From Clostridia bacterium (GTDB taxonomy: Bacteria; Bacillota; Clostridia; Oscillospirales; Acutalibacteraceae), in contig JAFRZS010000278.1 of the NCBI GenBank assembly GCA_017442445.1, forward strand, positions 1-6,683: 6,683 bases of DNA, given 5' to 3'. The translations under genes were made by a program, and so were the position numbers. Within the stretch, counting starts at the first letter, position 1. Each line of letters begins with the position of its first letter. Shown one piece after another: positions 1 to 4,621 of the stretch. Under the pieces are notes generated by a model that was not told where the DNA came from, ran no database searches, and saw only the letters and a list, made by a program, of their open reading frames with translations.

Positions 1-1
1 A

Positions 2-685
2 AACTCAAACTTTGAGGAATGGAGAAAGGCTAATTCCGATGCTCCTATCTCCGCTTTCCCCTTCAACCTTAAAAAGATGAGCGCAAGCGGTGCACTTTTT
101 GACCTTAATAAATTGACAGATATCAGCAAAAATATAATTTCTGTTATGACTGCTGATACAGTTTTAGAAAAGGCTCTCGCATGGGCAAAAGATTTTGATA
201 AAGAGCTTTATACTTTACTTGACAGCGACAGAGAATTTGCAAAAAATATTTTCTCAATTGACAGAGGTACTGCTAAACCCAGAAAAGATATTGCAAAATT
301 CAGTGAAATCAGAAATTATGTTGAATATTTCTATGATGATCTCTTTAAGTTTGATGCTGATTTAGGTGACAGACTCACTCCTGATTCTGCTGCAGAAATC
401 ATTGAAGCTTATCTCAAAGTTTTTGACGGCTCCGATGATAAGGATACCTGGTTTGCAAAAGTCAAAGAACTCTGCGAACCCTTGGGATACACTCCCAACG
501 TCAAGGAATACAAGAAAAATCCCGAAAGCTTCAAAGGTCATGTCGGTGATGTTTCTACTGCAATCAGACTTGCAATCACATCACGTTCAAATACTCCCGA
601 CCTTCACGCAATTATTCAGCTTTTAGGTGAAGATAAGGTTAAGGAAAGACTTAATAATGCATTAAATACATGGAGGAATAAATAA
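2..685 (+). CDS. gltX: Glutamyl-tRNA synthetase, C-terminal part (5' end cut by window edge)
   Basis: This is the last 227 codons of a class I glutamyl-tRNA synthetase, the cytoplasmic enzyme that charges tRNA-Glu with glutamate using ATP. The reading frame is open from base 2, so the ATG at 77 is internal and not the start. Visible family landmarks are NSNFEEWRKAN near the left edge and KKMSASGALFDLNKL at about codons 25-39, which match the region of Firmicute GltX just after the catalytic domain. The rest is the helical anticodon-binding domain, ending in a helix-rich tail (LLGEDKVKERLNNALNTW). The HIGH and true KLSKR motifs would lie off the window. Family members are about 480-560 residues long, so roughly half is missing. 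The TAA stop overlaps the ATG of glnS by one base, so the two genes are almost certainly cotranscribed and probably translationally coupled. It could be one of two GluRS paralogues, as some Clostridia have; this cannot be judged from the fragment. Confidence 0.9.
   Translation, partial: NSNFEEWRKANSDAPISAFPFNLKKMSASGALFDLNKLTDISKNIISVMTADTVLEKALAWAKDFDKELYTLLDSDREFAKNIFSIDRGTAKPRKDIAKFSEIRNYVEYFYDDLFKFDADLGDRLTPDSAAEIIEAYLKVFDGSDDKDTWFAKVKELCEPLGYTPNVKEYKKNPESFKGHVGDVSTAIRLAITSRSNTPDLHAIIQLLGEDKVKERLNNALNTWRNK
671..676 (+). promoter_or_regulatory. Ribosome binding site of glnS inside the gltX 3' end
   Basis: TGGAGG lies 8 bases before the ATG at 685 and within the last codons of gltX. Together with the TAATG stop/start overlap it supports 685 as the glnS start and suggests reinitiation or coupling of translation between the two synthetases. 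Confidence 0.75.
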
Positions 686-2349
686 TGGAAGAATACACAG
701 CTCCCTCAAATTTCATTCACGATTTTATTGACGAGGATTTAGAAAAAGGCGTCTATGACCGCATTCAGACACGTTTTCCTCCCGAACCCAACGGTTATCT
801 TCACATCGGTCATGCGAAGGCTATATGCATCGACTTCCTGACCGCTAAGAAATACAACGGTTTATGTAATCTCAGACTTGATGACACAAACCCCACAAAA
901 GAAGATGTAGAATATGTTGATGCTATCAAAGAAGATATTCAGTGGCTCGGTTTCCAGTGGAATGAATGTCTTTATGCTTCAAGCTATTTTGATTTCGTTT
1001 ATGAGTGTGCCGTCAAGCTCATTGAAATGGGCAAAGCTTTTGTCTGTGATCTCACTCAGGACGAAATGAGAGAATACAGAGGTACTCTCACAGAACCCGG
1101 TAAGGAAAGTCCCTACCGCAACCGTTCAATTGAAGAAAATCTTGACCTCTTCAAAAGAATGACAGACGGTGAATTCCCCAACGGCGCAAGAGTTCTCAGA
1201 GCTAAAATTGATATGGCTTCACCCAACCTCAATATGCGCGACCCTGTTATTTACAGAATCGCTCACGTTTCACATCATCAGACAGGTGACAAATGGTGTG
1301 TTTATCCGATGTATGACTTCGCTCATCCGTTGTCAGATGCCGCAGAAGGTGTTACTCACTCTCTCTGCTCATTGGAATTTGAAAACCACCATCCCCTTTA
1401 TGATTGGTTCTTAAAAGAATTAGGTCTCAAAAATCCGCCCAGACAGATTGAATTTGCAAGACTTAATCTCAACTATTGCCTTACAAGTAAACGTAAATGC
1501 TTACAGCTTGTAAATGACGGTATCGTCAGCGGCTGGGACGATCCGAGAATGGTCACTCTTTCAGGTATGCGCCGCAGAGGATATCCTGCTCAGGCAATTC
1601 TTGATTTCTGTGAAAAAATCGGTGTTTCAAAGGCTTACAGCGTTGTTGACTACGGTCTTCTTGAATCATGTGTCCGTGACAGACTCAACCAGGATGCTCC
1701 CAGAGCTATGGCTGTTTTAAGACCTCTTAAAGTTATTATTGATAACTACCCCGAAGGACAAAAAGAGGAAATCGAAGTTGAAATCAATCCCGATAAACCC
1801 GAATTGGGTAAACGCAAAGTCACTTTCGCAAGAGAAATTTATGTTGAACAGGATGACTTTATGGCTGAGCCCGTTAAAAAATATTTCAGACTATATCCCG
1901 GTAACGAAGTAAGACTCAAGAGTGCATATTTCGTAACATGTAATTCTTATGAAACAGACGATGAAGGAAATGTAACTTGTCTTCACTGTACTTATGACCC
2001 CGAAAGCCGCGGCGGTGAATCACCCGACGGCAGAAAAGTCAAGGGTACACTTCATTGGGTAAGTGCCGTTGATTCAATTCCTGTTGAAGTCCGTTTGTAT
2101 GACAGACTCTTCAATGTAGAAAATCCCTCCGACGAATCAAACGGAAGCTTTACAGATAACCTCAATCCCGATTCATTGAAGGTGCTTGAAGGCTGTCTTT
2201 TAGAAGGCGGTTGCAAGGATCTCAAGGTCGGCGACACATTCCAGTTTATGCGTCAGGGTTATTTCTGTGTTGATAAGGATTCAACAGATGATAAAATTAT
2301 TTTCAACCGTACAATTTCCTTGAATTCTTCCTGGGGTGCCAAGAAATAA
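685..2349 (+). CDS. glnS: Glutaminyl-tRNA synthetase
   Basis: This class I aminoacyl-tRNA synthetase attaches glutamine directly to tRNA-Gln in the cytoplasm. It is 554 residues, the same length as the E. coli enzyme, so it is complete and has no YqeY-like fusion. Landmarks from the N-terminus are TRFPPEPNGYLHIGHAKAI with the HIGH motif at residues 40-43; LRLDDTNPTKED with Asp66 at the position of the E. coli amino-acid/tRNA-contacting residue; the VYPMYDFAHPLSDAAEGVTH active-site block; and LTSKRK at 266-271 in place of the usual VMSKRK. GWDDPRMVTLSGMRRRGY follows, then the two C-terminal beta-barrel anticodon-binding domains (about 340-550, including DPESRGGESPDGRKVKGTLHW). Conservation with E. 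coli GlnRS is high throughout. The ATG overlaps the gltX stop and has a good ribosome binding site. Many Firmicutes lack GlnRS and make Gln-tRNA by transamidation with GatCAB. Its presence here means a direct route exists, whether or not GatCAB is also encoded elsewhere. Confidence 0.97.
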   Translation: MEEYTAPSNFIHDFIDEDLEKGVYDRIQTRFPPEPNGYLHIGHAKAICIDFLTAKKYNGLCNLRLDDTNPTKEDVEYVDAIKEDIQWLGFQWNECLYASSYFDFVYECAVKLIEMGKAFVCDLTQDEMREYRGTLTEPGKESPYRNRSIEENLDLFKRMTDGEFPNGARVLRAKIDMASPNLNMRDPVIYRIAHVSHHQTGDKWCVYPMYDFAHPLSDAAEGVTHSLCSLEFENHHPLYDWFLKELGLKNPPRQIEFARLNLNYCLTSKRKCLQLVNDGIVSGWDDPRMVTLSGMRRRGYPAQAILDFCEKIGVSKAYSVVDYGLLESCVRDRLNQDAPRAMAVLRPLKVIIDNYPEGQKEEIEVEINPDKPELGKRKVTFAREIYVEQDDFMAEPVKKYFRLYPGNEVRLKSAYFVTCNSYETDDEGNVTCLHCTYDPESRGGESPDGRKVKGTLHWVSAVDSIPVEVRLYDRLFNVENPSDESNGSFTDNLNPDSLKVLEGCLLEGGCKDLKVGDTFQFMRQGYFCVDKDSTDDKIIFNRTISLNSSWGAKK

Positions 2350-2363
2350 TAAGAGGTGACTGT

Positions 2364-3002
2364 ATGAAAATTTTGTTTAGAATAGTAGCTGTACTTCTTT
2401 CAATCGGAGTTTTCGCTGCAGCATTCTTTGCTCCGATTTTCTCAGGTCAGGTCGTTGTTGTCGGTATGTCTTTAGCCGAAGAATTCAGCCTCTATGACCT
2501 CATAACACTCGCCTTCCCCTCAGGAGACGGCTCAGCATTTAATCCTTCTGAGTTTTTGGAAACACTCAAAAAATCAATTGATGTTATCAAACCCCTGATT
2601 GCTCCCGCGATAAGTCTTGTTGTATTTTTCGTGCTGTCTTTACTCACCGCACTTGCAACAATTGTTATCAATTGCATAAAACCCCTTCTTAAGAAAACTA
2701 CAATGTTCTTAAGTCTTGGCGGTGTTCTTTGCATCATAGCTTCATTCATTTCAATGAATGCTTTTGCAAGTCATCTCATATCGGGAGAAATCAATATTTT
2801 CTCAATATTTGACCTGAGCTTTTTGTTAAGCCTTGCAACATCTCTTGTTGAAATCAAAGCTCTCACTTTAGGTTCAGGTGCATACCTTATGCTGTTTGCA
2901 TTTATAGGTATCTTTATATGGGCGCTTTCCTATTTCGTTATTGAAATAGGCGACCCCAAAGCAAAAAATAACCCCTCGCTAAAAGAAAGGAAGCGCAAAT
3001 AA
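2364..3002 (+). CDS. Unrecognised membrane protein with four predicted helices
   Basis: I do not recognise this 212-residue protein as a named family. Hydrophobic stretches suitable for membrane helices lie at about residues 5-26, 80-102, 114-135 and 173-194. A weaker one near 145-165 could be a re-entrant or amphipathic segment. Between helices 1 and 2 is a loop of about 50 residues with acidic and polar residues (SGDGSAFNPSEF). The C-terminus is strongly basic (LKERKRK), which by the positive-inside rule puts it in the cytoplasm. With four helices the N-terminus would also be cytoplasmic. There is no lipobox, catalytic motif or Cys cluster. The start ATG is preceded by AGAGGTGA at 2352-2359, 4 bases upstream. 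It lies 14 bases after glnS and ends 2 bases before mrp, so it belongs to the operon. Composition resembles its neighbours, giving no sign of transfer. Coding status is well supported by frame, ribosome binding site and packing; the function is unknown. Confidence 0.85.
   Translation: MKILFRIVAVLLSIGVFAAAFFAPIFSGQVVVVGMSLAEEFSLYDLITLAFPSGDGSAFNPSEFLETLKKSIDVIKPLIAPAISLVVFFVLSLLTALATIVINCIKPLLKKTTMFLSLGGVLCIIASFISMNAFASHLISGEINIFSIFDLSFLLSLATSLVEIKALTLGSGAYLMLFAFIGIFIWALSYFVIEIGDPKAKNNPSLKERKRK
2986..2992 (+). promoter_or_regulatory. Ribosome binding site of mrp, long spacing
   Basis: AAAGGAA is the only Shine-Dalgarno-like sequence before the ATG at 3005, and it lies 12 bases upstream, longer than usual. 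It sits inside the last codons of the membrane-protein gene, so translation of mrp may depend partly on ribosomes finishing the upstream gene 2 bases earlier. No other in-frame Met occurs before residue 91, past the Walker A motif, so the start is not in doubt. Confidence 0.55.
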
Positions 3003-3004
3003 TC

Positions 3005-3823
3005 ATGAGTTCAAATTGTTCAGGCAACTGCTCAAGTTGCAAAGAAAACTGCTCTGACAGAGATTTACATCTCCCGCAGAATCAGTACAGCGATATCAAA
3101 AAGGTTATCGGTGTTGTCAGCGGTAAGTGCGGTGTAGGTAAATCACTCGTTACATCTCTTTTAGCTGCATCTGTCAGCTCAAAGGGTAAATCAACAGCTG
3201 TTTTAGATGCTGATATCACAGGCCCTTCAATCCCGAAATCTTTCGGTGTTCACGGTCTTGCTGAAAGCAACGCTATGGGTCTTATTCCCAAGGAAACAGC
3301 AACTCTCGGAATCAAAATTATGTCAATCAACCTCCTTCTTGAAAAAGAAGAAAGTCCTGTTGTGTGGAGAGGCCCTGTTATTTCAGGTGTGCTTCAGCAG
3401 TTCTGGACAGATGTTGCTTGGGGCGATGTTGATTATATGTTCATCGATATGCCTCCCGGAACAGGTGATGTTCCTCTGACAGTTTTCCAGACAATGCCTC
3501 TCGACGGAATCGTTATTGTTACAACTCCTCAGGACCTCGTTCATATGATCGTTAAAAAGGCATATAACATGGCTCAGCAGATGAATATTCCCGTTCTCGG
3601 TATCATTGAAAATATGAGCGGTTTTGTATGTCCTGATTGCGGTAAAACCTATGAAATCTTCGGTAAGAGCAAGGTTGACGAAATTGCGAAGGAATTGAAT
3701 ATTCCCGTTCTCGCAAAATTACCGATCCGTTCAAACATCACAGCTTTGGTTGACAAGGGCGCTGTAGAACTTGCAGAAGTCCCCGAAATCGAAGAAGCAG
3801 CAGAAGCTATACTGAAGCTGTAA
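3005..3823 (+). CDS. mrp: Mrp/ApbC/Nbp35-type Fe-S cluster carrier P-loop ATPase
   Basis: This 272-residue cytoplasmic protein belongs to the Mrp/NBP35 group of the SIMIBI P-loop ATPases. Known members are dimers that hold a bridging [4Fe-4S] cluster and pass it to apo-proteins, with ATP binding or hydrolysis needed for the process. Visible motifs are a Cys-rich N-terminus (C5, C9, C12, C16); a deviant Walker A GVVSGKCGVGKS with signature Lys41 and P-loop Lys46; DADITGPSIPKSFG (switch region); MFIDMPPGTGD at about 145-155 (Walker B/switch II); and ENMSGFVCPDCGKTYEIFG with the CxxC cluster-binding pair C209/C212. The C-terminal PVLAKLPI region is also typical. The odd point is Cys42 (codon 3128-3130), where nearly all family members have Gly (GKGGVGKS). 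It is the last gene of the operon and is followed at once by a strong terminator. ParA/MinD alternatives are excluded by the CPxC motif and the PPGTGD sequence. Confidence 0.95.
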   Translation: MSSNCSGNCSSCKENCSDRDLHLPQNQYSDIKKVIGVVSGKCGVGKSLVTSLLAASVSSKGKSTAVLDADITGPSIPKSFGVHGLAESNAMGLIPKETATLGIKIMSINLLLEKEESPVVWRGPVISGVLQQFWTDVAWGDVDYMFIDMPPGTGDVPLTVFQTMPLDGIVIVTTPQDLVHMIVKKAYNMAQQMNIPVLGIIENMSGFVCPDCGKTYEIFGKSKVDEIAKELNIPVLAKLPIRSNITALVDKGAVELAEVPEIEEAAEAILKL

Positions 3824-3834
3824 ATTAAAAATGA

Positions 3835-3869
3835 AAAACCCCTGAGTGCTTTCGGCACTCAGGGGTTTT
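3835..3869. terminator. Bidirectional intrinsic terminator between mrp and the xre gene
   Basis: Bases 3835-3849 and 3855-3869 form a perfect 15-bp inverted repeat (AAAACCCCTGAGTGC and its complement) around a 5-base loop TTTCG. On the plus strand the stem ends in TTTT, 12 bases after the mrp stop. On the minus strand it ends in TTTTT, 18 bases beyond the xre stop. It can therefore end transcription from both convergent genes. Confidence 0.92.
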
Positions 3870-3886
3870 AAAAATTGCAGACAATA

Positions 3887-4084
3887 TTATTTTTTAAATT
3901 CCATAATATCTGTAATATCACAATCCAAAGCGGTGCAGATTTTATCAAGAGTTTTTGTTTCAACATTTTCGTTAGCCTTTAATCTGCGGATAGTCTTGCT
4001 GTCAATGTCACATTTTTCCCTTAATCTGTATGTTGAAAAATTCTTCTCTTTCATAGTAATCCACAATTTATCAAAAATTATCAT
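3887..4084 (-). CDS. Small Xre/Cro-C1-type HTH transcriptional regulator
   Basis: This 65-residue protein is almost entirely one lambda-repressor-like helix-turn-helix domain of the short YozG-like kind (Pfam HTH_26 type). Landmarks are FDKLWITMKEKNFSTYRLREK (helix 1 and start of helix 2), IDSKTIRRLKANENV (recognition helix region) and TLDKICTALDCDITDIMEF (the closing helices, very typical of the group). It has no sensor or oligomerisation domain, so it probably binds DNA as a dimer through this domain alone. The start ATG at 4084-4082 has a perfect AAGGAGG 6 bases upstream. It is divergent from the SLOG gene, and the 87-base gap holds repeats that could be its operator, so autoregulation and control of the SLOG gene are likely but inferred. 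GC content is only about 31 percent (hand count of 3901-4080) against about 45 percent in mrp. Small Xre genes of this kind are common in Firmicute mobile and accessory DNA. Confidence 0.88.
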   Translation of the reverse strand: MIIFDKLWITMKEKNFSTYRLREKCDIDSKTIRRLKANENVETKTLDKICTALDCDITDIMEFKK

Positions 4085-4090
4085 TATAAC

Positions 4091-4097
4091 CCTCCTT
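4091..4097 (-). promoter_or_regulatory. Perfect ribosome binding site of the xre gene
   Basis: On the minus strand this reads AAGGAGG, 6 bases before the ATG. It fixes the start at 4084. Its upstream edge shares two bases with the -35 box of the opposing plus-strand promoter. Confidence 0.85.
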
Positions 4098-4124
4098 GAC
4101 TAAATTTATTATGGGGGTTATAAT
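4096..4124 (+). promoter_or_regulatory. SigmaA-type promoter of the SLOG gene
   Basis: TTGACT (4096-4101) and TATAAT (4119-4124) are separated by exactly 17 bases, an almost perfect housekeeping promoter (11 of 12 consensus bases). Transcription would start near 4131, giving a leader of about 41 bases. That leader carries a short perfect hairpin, GGGGAT-ATA-ATCCCC at 4137-4151, just ahead of the ribosome binding site. Such a strong promoter on an accessory gene fits one that is normally repressed. Confidence 0.75.
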
Positions 4125-4136
4125 CTTAAATATTAA
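4108..4136 (-). promoter_or_regulatory. Possible xre promoter, overlapping the opposing promoter
   Basis: Read on the minus strand, TTAATA (4136-4131) and CATAAT (4113-4108) are 17 bases apart. The -10 matches consensus at 5 of 6 positions and the -35 at 4 of 6. The start would be near 4101, leaving a leader of about 17 bases that still holds the ribosome binding site. It overlaps the plus-strand promoter, so the two would compete for RNA polymerase. Confidence 0.45.
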
Positions 4137-4153
4137 GGGGATATAATCCCCAT
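4111..4153. repeat. Imperfect inverted repeat, candidate operator in the divergent promoter region
   Basis: The arms ATGGGGGTTATAATC (4111-4125) and GGATATAATCCCCAT (4139-4153) match at 12 of 15 positions when one is reversed and complemented, centred at 4132. The centre contains TTAA-ATA-TTAA (4126-4136). A further related copy, ATTATAACCCTCC, lies at 4083-4095 over the xre start and ribosome binding site. Repeated symmetric motifs over both promoters are what one expects of a repressor operator. No binding is shown, and the AT-rich arms partly reflect the -10 box. Confidence 0.5.
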
Positions 4154-4171
4154 ACTCGAAAAGGTGGTATT

Positions 4172-4534
4172 ATGGTAAAACGAATAGTTGTTGCAGGGTG
4201 CAGAGATTATTATAATTATGAAGAAGCAAGGGAATATATTGATTTCTGCATAAACAGAATAAAGAATGAATATGAACTTATTTTTATTTCCGGTGATTGT
4301 CGTGGTACAGATCAATTAGGTGAGAGATATGCAATTGAACATGGTTATGCTGTTGAACATTATCCTGCTGATTGGAAAAAATATGGCAGAGCTGCAGGAC
4401 CAAAACGAAATGAGAAAATGGCGGAGGTTGCAGATTATGTTATCTGTTTTTGGGACGGCAAAAGCAGAGGAACGGGGTCAATGATAAAATACGCTGAAAG
4501 GTATGGCAAAGAACTTAAAGTTAAGTATATTTAA
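4172..4534 (+). CDS. YspA-like SLOG-family protein (DUF2493)
   Basis: This 120-residue soluble protein matches the YspA/cpYpsA-related SLOG family (formerly DUF2493). Visible motifs are IVVAGCRDYYNY at 5-16, ISGDCRGTDQLGERYA at 39-54 (glycine-rich nucleotide-binding loop), YPADWKKYGRAAGPKRNEKM at 64-83, and ADYVICFWDGKSRGTGSMIK at 87-106. The SLOG superfamily is a Rossmann-like fold that includes LOG, DprA and the ligand-sensing domains of some defence proteins. Members bind nucleotides or nucleotide-derived signals, but the role of the DUF2493 branch is not established. Length is typical for a stand-alone domain, with no effector domain or membrane segment. AAGGTGG at 4161-4167 lies 4 bases before the ATG. 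The gene is divergent from the xre regulator. GC is about 36 percent (hand count of 4201-4500). Of 10 Arg codons, 2 are CGA and 2 AGG, neither of which occurs in glnS; this suggests acquisition by transfer. Confidence 0.88.
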   Translation: MVKRIVVAGCRDYYNYEEAREYIDFCINRIKNEYELIFISGDCRGTDQLGERYAIEHGYAVEHYPADWKKYGRAAGPKRNEKMAEVADYVICFWDGKSRGTGSMIKYAERYGKELKVKYI

Positions 4535-4559
4535 AATACTATTGGTATTAAATAAAAGC

Positions 4560-4596
4560 TTGAAGCCGGGGTGTTCACAGAACACCCCGGCTTCAA
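4560..4596 (-). terminator. Intrinsic terminator of the Ca2+-ATPase gene
   Basis: Bases 4560-4576 and 4580-4596 form a perfect 17-bp GC-rich stem (core GAAGCCGGGGTGTTC) with a 3-base loop, or 16 bp with a 5-base loop. Read on the minus strand it lies 25 bases beyond the ATPase stop and is followed by GCTTTTATTT, a T-rich tract. On the plus strand no T tract follows at once, so ending of SLOG-gene transcripts here would rest on the hairpin alone. Confidence 0.88.
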
Positions 4597-4621
4597 TAGG
4601 GAGAGTTTTACTCTGAGTTGT

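Noticed and set aside
71..97. KMSASG in gltX resembling the class I KMSKS signature
   Set aside because: In Firmicute GltX the catalytic KLSKR motif lies upstream of this point, and the KMSxSGALFD block is a separate conserved region at the start of the anticodon-binding part. The catalytic motif is off the window.
2492..2749. 85-codon minus-strand open frame inside the membrane-protein gene
   Set aside because: The plus-strand frame is packed in an operon with a good ribosome binding site and has coherent membrane helices, whereas the antisense product shows no family features.
3846..4103. 85-codon plus-strand open frame across the terminator and antisense to xre
   Set aside because: It starts inside the terminator hairpin and covers the well-supported xre gene on the opposite strand. 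It has no plausible ribosome binding site and no recognisable protein features.
4142..4147. Second TATAAT in the xre-SLOG gap as an additional SLOG promoter
   Set aside because: The position 17 bases upstream is itself TATAAT, with no resemblance to a -35 box. It is better explained as part of the inverted repeat.
4133..4315. 60-codon minus-strand open frame overlapping the SLOG gene start
   Set aside because: It is antisense to the conserved SLOG N-terminus and merely reflects AT-rich codons. The Xre-SLOG layout explains the region better.
4535..4549. AATAC-TATTG-GTATT inverted repeat just after the SLOG stop
   Set aside because: It has only five mostly A-T pairs and no following T tract, too weak to call a terminator. 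The strong hairpin at 4560-4596 is more likely to act here.
4602..4614. AGAGT-TTT-ACTCT small hairpin between the terminator and the ATPase stop
   Set aside because: A 5-bp stem of this kind is expected by chance in AT-rich DNA and has no clear role beside the much stronger neighbouring terminator.
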